DNA of 64,000 nucleotides from Parvibaculum sp. (GCA_030645235.1 JAUSMV010000012.1:558001-622000), one strand, 5' to 3'. Shown: positions 49,115 through 59,446, numbered from the stretch's first letter. A program made the numbers and translations. Notes: generated from the sequence alone by a model not told the origin.

Positions 49115-50260
49115 TCAGTCTTCCACCACGATCGTGGGGGCTTTACGGGCGCGGGTGCCTTTGGTGGCAGCGATATGCTCTGCGACTTTGCGGGCGATGC
49201 CAATATAGATTTTTGCTTCATCGCTGTCGGGTGCTGAGGCGACAACGGGCGTGCCTGCGTCGGATGTTTCGCGCACCGACATGTGGAGCGGCACTTCGCC
49301 GAGGAAATCGCAGCCGAGTTTTTCCGCCATGCGCCGCGCGCCGCCTTCGCCGAAGATGTAGCTTTTCTCTTTCGTTTGCGGGCTCACAAAATAGGCCATG
49401 TTTTCGATAATGCCGAAGACAGGGACATGGGTTTTTTCAAACATCGAATAGGCTTTGCGCGCGTCGATGAGTGCGATGTCCTGCGGTGTTGAGACGATGA
49501 CGGCACCGGCCATGGGCACGCGCTGGACCATGGTGAGTTGCGCATCGCCTGTGCCGGGCGGGAAATCGACGATGAGCACATCAAGCTCGCCCCAGGCGAC
49601 GTCCATCATCATTTGCGTCAGCGCGGACTGGACCATGGGGCCGCGCCAGATCATGGCGGTTTCTTCATCCACCAGAAAACCGATCGACATGCATTTGATG
49701 CCGTAATTTTCCATCGGTTTCAGTTTTTTACCGTCAAGCTCCGGCTTGCCTTTGAGGCCCAGCATGCGCGGGATGGACGGTCCGTAAATGTCAGCGTCGA
49801 GGAGACCGACGCGCAAGCCCAGATGTGACAGTCCCAATGCGAGATTGACCGCCGTTGTTGATTTGCCCACGCCGCCTTTGCCGCTGGCGACCGCGACGAT
49901 GGAGGCAACGCCGGGGATTTGTAAGGGACCTGCGGGGCGCGGGGCCGCTTTCGGTTCGCCGTGGGAATGATCGTGGCCCTTGTGGTCGTGGCCTTTGGGC
50001 TTTGGCCCTTCGCTATGGGCGGTTAAAACGGCGGTGACGCTGAGAACGCCTTTGAGCGCACGCACGGCCTCTTCGCATTGGCGGCGCAGGGGCTCGGAGG
50101 AGGGGCCGCGCGCGGGGGGCACTTCAACGGAAAAGCCGACATGGCCTTCGCGGAGCACGAGGCCTTGAATGAGACCCGATGAGACTACATCTCTATGTGT
50201 TGTCGGGTCGATGATACCGGACAAGGCCTTGATGATGTCTTCTTTGGTGGCGCGGTCCAT
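49115..50260 (-). CDS. mrp: Iron-sulfur cluster carrier protein Mrp/ApbC
   Basis: A 381-residue P-loop NTPase of the Mrp/NBP35 family, thought to carry or help transfer Fe-S clusters. An N-terminal MIP18-like domain (IIKALSGIIDPTTHRDVVSS) is followed by a His/Asp-rich linker (KGHDHKGHDHSHGE), the deviant Walker A GKGGVGKSTTAVNLAL, DADIYGPSIPRMLGL, and VDFPPGTGDAQLTM. The segment where E. coli Mrp has CxxC reads IENMAYFVSPQTKEK, so that cysteine pair is missing. ATG 50260 is preferred over GTG 50269. Confidence 0.93.
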   Translation of the reverse strand: MDRATKEDIIKALSGIIDPTTHRDVVSSGLIQGLVLREGHVGFSVEVPPARGPSSEPLRRQCEEAVRALKGVLSVTAVLTAHSEGPKPKGHDHKGHDHSHGEPKAAPRPAGPLQIPGVASIVAVASGKGGVGKSTTAVNLALGLSHLGLRVGLLDADIYGPSIPRMLGLKGKPELDGKKLKPMENYGIKCMSIGFLVDEETAMIWRGPMVQSALTQMMMDVAWGELDVLIVDFPPGTGDAQLTMVQRVPMAGAVIVSTPQDIALIDARKAYSMFEKTHVPVFGIIENMAYFVSPQTKEKSYIFGEGGARRMAEKLGCDFLGEVPLHMSVRETSDAGTPVVASAPDSDEAKIYIGIARKVAEHIAATKGTRARKAPTIVVED

Positions 50261-50317
50261 TGGTCTCACTTAAAGTTCTGAATGTTGCAGTGCGGTTGTC
50301 AAAAGGGGTGCGTTTCG

Positions 50318-50346
50318 TTGCACCTTGAGAATGACTGTCTTATAAC
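50318..50346 (+). promoter_or_regulatory. Possible promoter of hflK
   Basis: TATAAC at 50341-50346, with TTGCAC 17 bp upstream, lies in the 149 bp between divergent mrp and hflK. Spacing and the -10 element are good but the -35 is weak. Confidence 0.4.
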
Positions 50347-50409
50347 CGCCTTGGACGCGAATCCACCGAGATCATTTTTGTTTTTCACACTTCGATCAAA
50401 GGATGTTTG

Positions 50410-51594
50410 ATGCCCTGGAGCAATAATAGTGGCGGCGGCAGCGGTGGCGGTGGCTGGCAGGGCGGAGGCGGCAACAATCGCGGTCCGTGGGGAAATGGTC
50501 CCTCAGGCGGTGGCAATCAGCCGCCGGATCTTGATGATCTGATCCGCCGCGGTCAGGAAAAGCTCCGCGAAATCATGCCGGGCGGTGGCAACGCGGGGCC
50601 GGGCACCTTCGGGCTGATTTTTCTGGCGATTATTCTCATTTTCTTTGCGTCGAGCTCTATCTATCGCGTTGATACCGACCAGCAGGGCGTTGTGCTTCGC
50701 TTTGGCAAGTTTGTCCGCGCGGAAGCGCCGGGCCTGCATGTGAAGCTGCCCTATCCCATTGAGACGCTTTACAAGCCGACAGTGACGCGCATCAACCGTA
50801 TTGACATCGGTATGCGTGAGACCGGCTCCAACACGATCAACAATATTGCCGAAGAAAGCCTGATGCTGACGGGCGATGAAAATATCGTCGATATCAGCTT
50901 CACAGTGCGCTGGCGCATCAAGATTGACGGCGCGACCGACTATCTCTTTGAAGTCGAAGACCCTGAAGGCACAGTGCGCGCGATTGCTGAAAGCGCGATG
51001 CGCGAAGTGGTGGGCCAATCCAACATTCAGGCTTTGCTGACAACGGGCCGTTCCGATGTGCAGACGCGCGTCAAAGGTCTGATGCAGACGGCGCTCGACA
51101 CTTATTCGTCCGGCGTTGAAGTGACGGAAGTGCAGTTGCAGAACTCCAATCCGCCTGCAGCCGTCATCGATGCCTTCCGCGACGTGCAGGCAGCGCAGGC
51201 TGACCAGGAGCGCTCGCAGTTTGAGGCCAATACCTACGCCAACCAGGTCGTGCCGAAAGCGCGCGGTACGGCGGCACAGATCACGCAGGCTGCCGAAGCC
51301 TATCGTGAGCAGACAGTCGCCGCTGCCGAAGGTGAAGCCAAACGCTTCCTCTCGATTTACAACGAATATAAGGATGCAAAAGACGTCACGCGCCGCCGCA
51401 TCTATCTCGAAACGATGCAGGACGTTTATAGCAAGATGAATAAGGTGATGGTTGATCAGGACAGTGGGGGCAAGGGCGTGTTGCCTTATCTGCCGCTGAC
51501 GGGTCTGCGCACAATCGCGCCTGCCCCTGCCGGACAGACGGGTGCTGCGGCGCCTGATGCCCCGACATCGACGACCAGCACAGGGAGCCGCTGA
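50410..51594 (+). CDS. hflK: FtsH modulator HflK (SPFH domain)
   Basis: HflK with HflC forms the membrane complex that controls the FtsH protease. The 394-residue protein has a Gly/Asn-rich cytoplasmic N-terminus (residues 1-45), one membrane span (FGLIFLAIILIFFASSSIY), then the SPFH/band-7 domain (VDTDQQGVVLRFGKFVRAEA) and a coiled-coil segment rich in Ala/Gln/Glu (FRDVQAAQADQERSQFEAN; QTVAAAEGEAKRFLSIYNEY). AAAGGA precedes the ATG at 50410. hflC starts 1 bp after the stop. Confidence 0.95.
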   Translation: MPWSNNSGGGSGGGGWQGGGGNNRGPWGNGPSGGGNQPPDLDDLIRRGQEKLREIMPGGGNAGPGTFGLIFLAIILIFFASSSIYRVDTDQQGVVLRFGKFVRAEAPGLHVKLPYPIETLYKPTVTRINRIDIGMRETGSNTINNIAEESLMLTGDENIVDISFTVRWRIKIDGATDYLFEVEDPEGTVRAIAESAMREVVGQSNIQALLTTGRSDVQTRVKGLMQTALDTYSSGVEVTEVQLQNSNPPAAVIDAFRDVQAAQADQERSQFEANTYANQVVPKARGTAAQITQAAEAYREQTVAAAEGEAKRFLSIYNEYKDAKDVTRRRIYLETMQDVYSKMNKVMVDQDSGGKGVLPYLPLTGLRTIAPAPAGQTGAAAPDAPTSTTSTGSR

Positions 51595-51595
51595 T

Positions 51596-52477
51596 ATGAA
51601 CAGGACTTATTCAATTGCCGGTGGCATTGCTCTCGCGGTCATCGCGGTGCTGATTTATTCCTCCGCCTTTACGGTCAACATGATGCAGCAAGCGATTGTG
51701 CTGCAATTCGGTTCGCCGCAGGGTGGGGTTATCAGCAAGCCGGGCCTCTACTGGAAGTTGCCTTACATTCAGAATGTGGTGTTCATCGACAAGCGTTTGC
51801 TTTCGCTTGAAGCCCCAGCCGAAGAAGTCACGACATCGGATCAGAAGCGTCTCGTGGTTGATGCTTTTGCGCGTTTCAAGATTGTTGATGCGCTCAAATT
51901 CTATCAGACCGTGCGCGATCCGCGTCTGACAGAACAGCGCTTGCAGCCGACATTTGCCTCGGCGCTGCGTAACACACTGGGCGACAATTCGCTCGAAACG
52001 CTGGTGCGCGGTGATCGTAGCGGCCTGATGAAGAAGATTTTGAAGACGTTTAACGAGACGTCATCTGATCTGGGCATCGTCATTATCGACGTGCGCATCA
52101 AACGCGCCGACCTGCCTGTTGCCAATAGTCAGGCGATCTATCGCCGGATGCAGACGGAGCGCGAACGCGAAGCCGCTGTCATTCGTGCGCGTGGTCAGGA
52201 AGAGGCCCAACGTCTGCGCTCGCGCGCTGACCGTGATGTGACGGTGCTTCTCGCTGACGCGGAACGTGACGGACAGATTGCACGAGGTCAGGGCGACGCG
52301 ACACGCGCCAAGATTTTCGCCAATGCGTTCAATCAGGACCCTGAATTCTTCGCGTTCTATCGTTCGATGCAAGCCTATAAAGCGAGCCTTTCAGGCGATA
52401 CGACGACGATGGTGATTTCGCCCGATAGCGAATTCTTCCGCTATTTGAACAGTGAAAACGGCGGAGCCAGACGCTGA
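51596..52477 (+). CDS. hflC: FtsH modulator HflC (SPFH domain)
   Basis: The partner of HflK. The 293-residue protein has an N-terminal anchor (SIAGGIALAVIAVLIYSSAF), the SPFH domain (QAIVLQFGSPQGGVISKPG; VDAFARFKIVDALKFYQTV; SSDLGIVIIDVRIKRADLPV) and a charged coiled coil (RRMQTEREREAAVIRARGQE) as in other HflC. The frame extends upstream to 51542 but would run through the hflK end; ATG 51596 directly after the hflK stop is the start. Confidence 0.95.
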   Translation: MNRTYSIAGGIALAVIAVLIYSSAFTVNMMQQAIVLQFGSPQGGVISKPGLYWKLPYIQNVVFIDKRLLSLEAPAEEVTTSDQKRLVVDAFARFKIVDALKFYQTVRDPRLTEQRLQPTFASALRNTLGDNSLETLVRGDRSGLMKKILKTFNETSSDLGIVIIDVRIKRADLPVANSQAIYRRMQTEREREAAVIRARGQEEAQRLRSRADRDVTVLLADAERDGQIARGQGDATRAKIFANAFNQDPEFFAFYRSMQAYKASLSGDTTTMVISPDSEFFRYLNSENGGARR

Positions 52478-52495
52478 GACAGGCGACAGGGCGGG

Positions 52496-53914
52496 ATGAA
52501 GGGTTGGCGTATGCGGGGTGGTAGGGTTTTGAGTTTTGCAGCGGCGTTGATTGTTATGATCAGCGCGGCAGTGACACTTCCTGCCTTTGCACGCGCACCA
52601 TCACCTGAACTCGCCGACCTTGCCGTGCGGCTGTCACCGGCCGTCGTCAATATCTCAACGACCTATATGGAGTCAGCAGGCGAGGCCCAACCGGCCTCGC
52701 CTTTTGATTTGCCAGGCGATGTGCCTGATGAACCTGACCCGCAGGAAAAAGCGCAGTCGCTGGGATCGGGCTTTGTCATTGACCCCAAAGGCGTCATCGT
52801 CACGAATAATCATGTGATCGACAAGGCCGACAAGATCGATGTTGTGTTCACGGATGGCACTGTGTTGACGGCAAAAGTTTTGGGCCGTGACGAAAAAACC
52901 GACATTGCCGTTTTGAAAGTCGAGCCCAAAGCGCCGTTGGCCCATGTGGCGCTCGGCGACAGCAATCATTTGCGCGTCGGCGACTGGGTGGTTGCTATCG
53001 GCAATCCGTTCGGGCTTGGCGGCACCGTGACGGTCGGCATTGTCTCGGCGCTCAACCGCGATATTCACGCGGGCAATTATGATGATTTCATTCAGACGGA
53101 CGCTGCGATTAATCGCGGCAATTCGGGCGGGCCGCTGTTTAATCTCGACGGCGAAGTTGTCGGTATGAATACGGCGATCATCTCGCCATCGGGCGAAAGT
53201 GTCGGCATCGGCTTTGCGACACCGGCGAGCACGCTGAAGTCCATTGTTGGTCAGATATTGAAAGACGGCACGATTAGACGCGGCTGGATCGGTGTGCGTA
53301 TTCAGTCGGTGACGCCGGACCTTGCGGCCTCAATGGGCCTTAAAGATTTGCACGGGGCGTTGATCGCCGGTGTAACCGAGAAGGGACCGGCGAGTGAGGC
53401 GGGCATGGAAACGGGCGATCTCGTCACCGGCTTTGACGGGCGACCTGTGCGCGAGATGCGTGATCTGCCGCGCATTGTGGCGGAGACAACAATCGGTCGT
53501 TCGGTGAGTGTTGATGTGATCCGCAAAGGACGTCCGCGTCAGTTGACGGTCAAGGTTGGTTTGCTTGATGAGAGCGAAAAGGTCGTGGCAGAGAAGCCGC
53601 AGCCCCTGCAGGTGTTGACGATCAAGACGCTGGGGCTAGATTTGTTGGCGCTGGATGAAGAAATGCGCGAGCGGTTTCAGCTTGATGAAGAGGCAACGGG
53701 CGCGCTGGTGAGCGATGTTGCGCCGAGAAGTGCGGCGGCAGACAAGGGTGTGAAGCCCGGCGATCTCATTGTGCGCGTGGGGCAATATGAGGTGGCGTCA
53801 CCGCAGGACGTTTCCGACCGCGTGAATGCCGAGCGCAAAGCGGGCGCGACATCGGTGTTGCTGCGCGTGATTACGGGCGGTGTGGCGAGATTTGTGGCGC
53901 TGCCGCTTGAGTGA
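52496..53914 (+). CDS. DegP/HtrA-type periplasmic serine protease
   Basis: A 472-residue trypsin-like protease with a signal peptide (LSFAAALIVMISAAVTLPAFA), the catalytic triad His (VTNNHVIDKAD), Asp (EKTDIAVLKVEP) and Ser (AAINRGNSGGPLFNLDGE), and two PDZ domains (GWIGVRIQSVTPDLAASMGL; TGALVSDVAPRSAAADKGV). It degrades or chaperones misfolded envelope proteins. It is 18 bp downstream of hflC, linking it to the HflKC-FtsH membrane quality-control system. Confidence 0.94.
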   Translation: MKGWRMRGGRVLSFAAALIVMISAAVTLPAFARAPSPELADLAVRLSPAVVNISTTYMESAGEAQPASPFDLPGDVPDEPDPQEKAQSLGSGFVIDPKGVIVTNNHVIDKADKIDVVFTDGTVLTAKVLGRDEKTDIAVLKVEPKAPLAHVALGDSNHLRVGDWVVAIGNPFGLGGTVTVGIVSALNRDIHAGNYDDFIQTDAAINRGNSGGPLFNLDGEVVGMNTAIISPSGESVGIGFATPASTLKSIVGQILKDGTIRRGWIGVRIQSVTPDLAASMGLKDLHGALIAGVTEKGPASEAGMETGDLVTGFDGRPVREMRDLPRIVAETTIGRSVSVDVIRKGRPRQLTVKVGLLDESEKVVAEKPQPLQVLTIKTLGLDLLALDEEMRERFQLDEEATGALVSDVAPRSAAADKGVKPGDLIVRVGQYEVASPQDVSDRVNAERKAGATSVLLRVITGGVARFVALPLE

Positions 53915-53917
53915 GGC

Positions 53918-54799
53918 TTACGCGAACTCACTCATCTTATAGCCCTGCAAATACAACAGTGATGTGAGGTCGCCGTGGTCGATGCGGGCGTCCGCTGCTT
54001 CGGCGACGATGGGTTTGGCGTGGAGCGCCACACCAAGTCCCGCTTCCTCAATCATGCCGAGATCATTGGCACCGTCGCCGACCGCGAGCGTTGCGTGGTG
54101 CGGGAGTTTGCGGGCGTCGCGGAGTTCGACAAGCGTGTCGATCTTGGCTTGCTTGCCGAGGATCGGTTCTCTGACCTCACCGGAAAGTTTTCCGTCCGTG
54201 AATAAAAGTGTGTTGGCGCGGTTGGTGTCGAAGCCGACCGAAGTGGCGACGCGCTCGGTGAAAAACGTAAAGCCGCCGGAGACGAGCGCGCAATAGGCGC
54301 CGTGTTTGCGCATGGTGGCGGTCAGTGTGCGGCCACCCGGCATTTCGGTGATGCGGTTTTTGTAAACGCTTTCGAGCGAGGCGAGCGGCAGACCTTTCAG
54401 GAGACCGACGCGTTCGCGCAGTGCAGGTTCAAAGGCGATTTCGCCGCGCATGGCGCGGGCTGTGATGTCGGAGATTTTGTCTTTGAGGCCAAGCTCGGCG
54501 GCCAGTTCGTCGATACATTCCTGCTCGATAATGGTTGAATCCATGTCGGCGACGAGGAGGAGCTTGCGGCGGTTGTCGGACGGCTGGATGGCGATGTCGA
54601 TTTTGACGTTGGCGAATTTGGTTCGCAGCGCCGCTTCGGTCGCTTTGGTCTCGTCGGCCTCGAAAGTGACATCGCAGGCAATGCCCTGATTGAGCCAGTC
54701 GGGGGCGGATGAATTGGGCAGCGTGCCCCCCGCGCCCGCGACAAGTTCATCTGTCAGACGGGTTGTGCTGTTGCCGATCAGGGTGAGGGTGTATTTCAT
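53918..54799 (-). CDS. serB: Phosphoserine phosphatase SerB
   Basis: SerB makes L-serine from O-phosphoserine. The 293-residue protein has an N-terminal ACT-like region and a HAD phosphatase domain with motif I VADMDSTIIEQECIDELA, the cap-domain segment RAMRGEIAFEPALRERVGLL, motif II ALVSGGFTFF, motif III lysine in GKQAKIDTL, and motif IV AVGDGANDLGMIEEAGLGVA. The frame stays open upstream to 55519 opposite miaA; ATG 54799 gives the normal size. It converges with the protease gene, 3 bp between stops. Confidence 0.96.
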   Translation of the reverse strand: MKYTLTLIGNSTTRLTDELVAGAGGTLPNSSAPDWLNQGIACDVTFEADETKATEAALRTKFANVKIDIAIQPSDNRRKLLLVADMDSTIIEQECIDELAAELGLKDKISDITARAMRGEIAFEPALRERVGLLKGLPLASLESVYKNRITEMPGGRTLTATMRKHGAYCALVSGGFTFFTERVATSVGFDTNRANTLLFTDGKLSGEVREPILGKQAKIDTLVELRDARKLPHHATLAVGDGANDLGMIEEAGLGVALHAKPIVAEAADARIDHGDLTSLLYLQGYKMSEFA

Positions 54800-54832
54800 G
54801 GCGACCGAGATTTTTTGACGAGTGGAGTGGGT

Positions 54833-55783
54833 TTGACCGAGCCGCATCATACAAAGGGCGCGATCCTTATTGCAGGGCCGACGGCGAGCGGCAAGTCGGC
54901 TTTGGCGCTGGCCGTGGCGGAACGCTATGGCGGCGAGATTGTGAACGCCGATTCCATGCAGATTTATGCCGATATGCGGGTGCTGACGGCGCGGCCTTCG
55001 GCTGAGGACGAGGCCCGTATGCCGCATCATCTTTATGGTGTTTTGGGGGCGGGCGAGCATTGCTCGGCGGGCAAGTGGTCGCGGCTGGCTTTGGAGATCA
55101 TTCGCGGCATTGAAGCACGCGGCAGGGTGCCGGTCGTGGTCGGTGGCACGGGGCTTTATTTCAGGACTTTGGTTGAAGGCCTGTCGCCTATTCCGGCGGT
55201 GCCTGAGGAAGTGCGCGCTGCCGTGCGGGCCGACGTGGCGGCGGCGGGCGAGGGCGCTCATGCGCTTCTTGTGGCTGCTGACCCCGTGCTCGCCGAAGTC
55301 ATCCGGCCCAGCGATAAGCAACGGATTGCGCGCGGCATCGAAGTGGCGCGGGGGACGGCGAAACCCTTGAGCCAATGGCATCTGGAGCCGCCGCGGCCGC
55401 TCCTCACGGGGCGTTTGGGCAAATTTGTGCTGGCACCGGAGCGGGACTGGCTCCGCGCGCGCTGCGATTTGCGGTTTGATCTGATGGTCGGGGACGGGGC
55501 GCTTGATGAGGCGCGGCATATGGCTTTACAGGCGCTCGACCCCGCTTTGCCGTCGATGAAGGCTTTGGGTTTGCGGCCATTGATCGACTATGTGGCTGGA
55601 AAGATTGAGCTTTCTGAGGCGTCTGAGAAGGGTAAAGCGGAGACGCGGGCCTATGCGAAACGGCAGGAGACCTGGTTCCGGACTCAGATGATTGCGTGGA
55701 ATAGGCTTTCTACGCAAGATTCGGAAAGGTTAAAGGCATTAATCTTTGCATTTATTGACGAATGGGGGTTGACCACCCGTTGA
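54833..55783 (+). CDS. miaA: tRNA dimethylallyltransferase MiaA
   Basis: MiaA adds the dimethylallyl group to A37 of tRNAs reading UNN codons. The protein of about 316 residues has Walker A AGPTASGKSALALAVAE, NADSMQIYADMRVLTARPS, HHLYGVLG, GGTGLYFRTLVEGLSPIP and KQRIARGIEVARGT. The start is TTG 54833, five bases after GTGGAG; GTG 54827 and TTG 54815 are also in frame. Downstream, a stem with a T-run near 55828 may terminate it before ilvB. Confidence 0.95.
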   Translation: MTEPHHTKGAILIAGPTASGKSALALAVAERYGGEIVNADSMQIYADMRVLTARPSAEDEARMPHHLYGVLGAGEHCSAGKWSRLALEIIRGIEARGRVPVVVGGTGLYFRTLVEGLSPIPAVPEEVRAAVRADVAAAGEGAHALLVAADPVLAEVIRPSDKQRIARGIEVARGTAKPLSQWHLEPPRPLLTGRLGKFVLAPERDWLRARCDLRFDLMVGDGALDEARHMALQALDPALPSMKALGLRPLIDYVAGKIELSEASEKGKAETRAYAKRQETWFRTQMIAWNRLSTQDSERLKALIFAFIDEWGLTTR

Positions 55784-55827
55784 GGCGCGGTTAGGTTGCC
55801 CGAAATTAGCGATGCCTTTTTGCGTAT

Positions 55828-55858
55828 TGCTCCGGCTTGTTCGGGGCATTTGCTTTTT
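55828..55858 (+). terminator. Possible terminator/attenuator between miaA and ilvB
   Basis: TGCTCCG and CGGGGCA form a 7-bp stem (one wobble) around a 7-base loop, followed by TTTGCTTTTT. It lies 25 bp before the ilvB start and could terminate miaA transcripts or attenuate ilvB. Confidence 0.5.
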
Positions 55859-55882
55859 AAGGTGAAGAAGAGAGACAGGGCT

Positions 55883-57640
55883 ATGGCTGCGACAGAAATG
55901 ACGGGTGCGGAGATCATCGTGAAGGCGCTGACGGATCAGGGCGTCGATACGATTTTTGGCTATCCGGGCGGTGCGGTGCTGCCGATCTATGACGCGCTGT
56001 TCCAGCAAAACCAGATCCGTCACATTCTCGTCCGCCATGAGCAGGGCGCGGTTCACGCCGCTGAAGGCTATGCCCGCTCGACGGGCAAGCCCGGCGTTGT
56101 GCTTGTCACGTCCGGTCCGGGCGCCACGAACGCCGTCACGGGTCTCACCGATGCGCTGATGGATTCCATCCCGATCATTTGTCTCACAGGTCAGGTGCCG
56201 ACGCATCTGATCGGCACGGACGCGTTTCAGGAATGCGACACGGTCGGCATCACGCGGCCCTGCACCAAGCACAATTGGCTCGTCAATTCGGCCAAGGAAC
56301 TGACGCGCGTGATGCATGAGGCGTTCTATGTCGCGACCAATGGCCGTCCGGGTCCCGTCGTCATCGACATTCCGAAAGACGTGCAGTTCCAGAAGGCCGA
56401 ATATGTCGGTCCGCAGAACATCGTCCACAAAACCTATCGCCCGAAAATCAAAGGCGACATCGACAAGATCAGGCAGGCGATTGAGCTCATTGCCCATGCC
56501 AAGAAGCCGCTTTTCTATACCGGCGGCGGCATCATTAATTCAGGCCCGCTCGCCTCGCAGCTGATGCGCGACTTTGTGAAGATGACGGGTTTCCCGATCA
56601 CCTCGACGCTGATGGGGCTTGGCGCGTTTCCCGCGTCCGATCCGCAATGGCTCGGCATGGTCGGCATGCACGGTACCTATGAAGCCAATCACGCCATGCA
56701 TGATTGCGACGTGATGATCAATCTCGGCGCGCGGTTTGACGACCGTGTGACGGGCCGCGTTGATGCGTTTGCGCCGAACTCAAAGAAAATCCACGTCGAT
56801 ATTGATGCCTCCTCCATCAACAAGATCGTGCATGTCGATGTCGGCATTGTCGGCGATGCCGCGCATGTGCTTGAAGACATGATCCGCATCTGGAAGGCGA
56901 AAGCCATTCAGCTCGACAAGCCTGCCATGGCCGCATGGTGGAAGCAGGTTGAGAGCTGGCGCGCGAAGAAATCGCTCAACTACACCCACTCAGACGAAGT
57001 CATCAAACCGCAATATGCGGTCGAGCGCCTCTATCAGCTCACGAAAGATCGCGACACTTACATCACGACCGAGGTCGGTCAGCATCAGATGTGGGCGGCG
57101 CAGCACTATCATTTTGAAAAGCCGAACCATTGGATGACATCCGGCGGCCTCGGCACGATGGGCTACGGCCTGCCTGCCGCTGTCGGCGTGCAGATCGCGC
57201 ATCCCGATGCGCTGGTCATCGACATTGCCGGCGAAGCGTCGATCCAGATGTGCATGCAGGAAATTTCAACCGCCGTGCAGTTCATGCTGCCGGTGAAAAT
57301 TTTCATTCTGAACAATGAATATATGGGCATGGTGCGCCAGTGGCAGCAGCTCCTGCATGGCGGTCGCTATTCGCACTCTTATTCGGATGCGTTGCCGGAC
57401 TTTGTGAAGCTTGCCGAGGCCTATGGCGCGGTCGGTATCCGCGCTGAAAAGCCCTCGGAACTTGATGAGAAGATCAAACAGATGATCGACGTCAAAGCGC
57501 CGGTGATCTTTGATTGCCGCGTCGATCAGATGGAAAATGTCTATCCGATGATCCCGTCAGGGGCGGCTCACAATGAGATGATCCTGAGCGACAGCAAGGA
57601 CGAGCCGGCTGTGTCGGAAGAGGGCAAGATGCTGGTTTGA
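55883..57640 (+). CDS. ilvB: Acetolactate synthase, large (catalytic) subunit
   Basis: The first common enzyme of Val/Leu/Ile synthesis, thiamine-diphosphate dependent. The 585-residue protein has the catalytic Glu in RHEQGAVHAAEGYARSTGKP, TSGPGATNAVTGLTDALMDS, FQECDTVGITRPCTKHNW, and the ThDP/Mg motif AGEASIQMCMQEISTA, where alphaproteobacterial enzymes have GEAS in place of GDGS, then ILNNEYMGMVRQWQQLLHGG. ATG 55883 follows an AGGG Shine-Dalgarno; the 5' extended frame is not family-like. The regulatory subunit gene follows after a hairpin-containing spacer. Confidence 0.97.
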   Translation: MAATEMTGAEIIVKALTDQGVDTIFGYPGGAVLPIYDALFQQNQIRHILVRHEQGAVHAAEGYARSTGKPGVVLVTSGPGATNAVTGLTDALMDSIPIICLTGQVPTHLIGTDAFQECDTVGITRPCTKHNWLVNSAKELTRVMHEAFYVATNGRPGPVVIDIPKDVQFQKAEYVGPQNIVHKTYRPKIKGDIDKIRQAIELIAHAKKPLFYTGGGIINSGPLASQLMRDFVKMTGFPITSTLMGLGAFPASDPQWLGMVGMHGTYEANHAMHDCDVMINLGARFDDRVTGRVDAFAPNSKKIHVDIDASSINKIVHVDVGIVGDAAHVLEDMIRIWKAKAIQLDKPAMAAWWKQVESWRAKKSLNYTHSDEVIKPQYAVERLYQLTKDRDTYITTEVGQHQMWAAQHYHFEKPNHWMTSGGLGTMGYGLPAAVGVQIAHPDALVIDIAGEASIQMCMQEISTAVQFMLPVKIFILNNEYMGMVRQWQQLLHGGRYSHSYSDALPDFVKLAEAYGAVGIRAEKPSELDEKIKQMIDVKAPVIFDCRVDQMENVYPMIPSGAAHNEMILSDSKDEPAVSEEGKMLV

Positions 57641-57649
57641 TTGGGTTTT

Positions 57650-57687
57650 TTGCAGGAAGCCCGGCTTTGCGGCCGGGGAGCCTGCAA
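57650..57687 (+). other. Long hairpin between ilvB and ilvN
   Basis: TTGCAGG pairs with CCTGCAA, and inside these CCCGGC pairs with part of GGCCGGGG. It begins 10 bp after the ilvB stop and lacks a downstream T-run. It may stabilise or process the ilvB transcript or set the ilvB:ilvN ratio. Confidence 0.55.
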
Positions 57688-57751
57688 TTATGCCCGCCAG
57701 CGACACCGAAAACCCTTCACATCCACCCTTAATCCCAATACAGAGACGCGC

Positions 57752-58264
57752 ATGAGCACCGAGAGTAAAATTGAGCGGCACACGATCGCTGTCCTTGTTG
57801 ATAACGAGGCGGGGGTTCTGGCGCGCGTTGTCGGGCTGTTCTCAGGCCGTGGCTATAATATCGAAAGCCTGACCGTGGCCGAGGTTGACAAGGCGGGTCA
57901 CACCTCGCGCATCACCATTGTCACCTCGGGCACGCCCATGGTCATCGAGCAGATCAAAGCGCAGCTTGAGCGCCTCGTGCCGGTTCACAAAGTGGTGGAC
58001 CTGACGGTGGAAGCACCGGGCATCGAGCGCGAAATGGCGCTGGTGAAGGTTGCGGGAACCGGTGAGCGCCGCGTCGAAGCGTTGCGCCTGTCGGACGCCT
58101 TCCGTGCGCGCGTGATCGACACGACGCATTCGTCTTTCATTTTTGAAGTGACGGGCGCGCCGGACAAGATCGATGCTTTTGTAGGATTGATGAGACCTCT
58201 GGGTCTTGTGGATGTGTCGCGGACCGGGGTTGTCGCCATCGCGCGCGGCCCGGATGCGATGTGA
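57752..58264 (+). CDS. ilvN: Acetolactate synthase, small (regulatory) subunit
   Basis: A 170-residue regulatory subunit giving valine feedback control. It has an N-terminal ACT domain (HTIAVLVDNEAGVLARVVGL, FSGRGYNIESLTVAEVDKAG) and the C-terminal ALS_ss_C domain (MALVKVAGTGERRVEALRLS; SFIFEVTGAPDKIDAFVGLM). ATG 57752 is supported by the ACT domain beginning soon after; the open frame from 57641 has no similarity. Same orientation as ilvB and ilvC. Confidence 0.97.
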   Translation: MSTESKIERHTIAVLVDNEAGVLARVVGLFSGRGYNIESLTVAEVDKAGHTSRITIVTSGTPMVIEQIKAQLERLVPVHKVVDLTVEAPGIEREMALVKVAGTGERRVEALRLSDAFRARVIDTTHSSFIFEVTGAPDKIDAFVGLMRPLGLVDVSRTGVVAIARGPDAM

Positions 58265-59335
<1,071 letters not shown>

Positions 59336-59367
59336 CGCATTGTCGCGCTAGCCTCACGATTTAGTAA

Positions 59368-59400
59368 GGGCCCTCTGCGATAGTCGCAGGGGGCCTTTTT
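59368..59400 (+). terminator. Terminator after ilvC
   Basis: GGCCCTCTGCGA and TCGCAGGGGGCC form a 12-bp stem (one wobble) with a 3-base loop, then TTTTT, about 30 bp after the stop. Confidence 0.92.
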
Positions 59401-59446
59401 ATTGACTGATTTGGGGTCGAGGGTTGTTGAAGATGCTTTCTGCTCT

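Noticed and set aside
54800-55519. Large upstream extension of the serB frame on the minus strand
   Set aside because: It lies opposite miaA, shows Arg/His-rich anti-sense composition and no domain; serB from 54799 has normal length.
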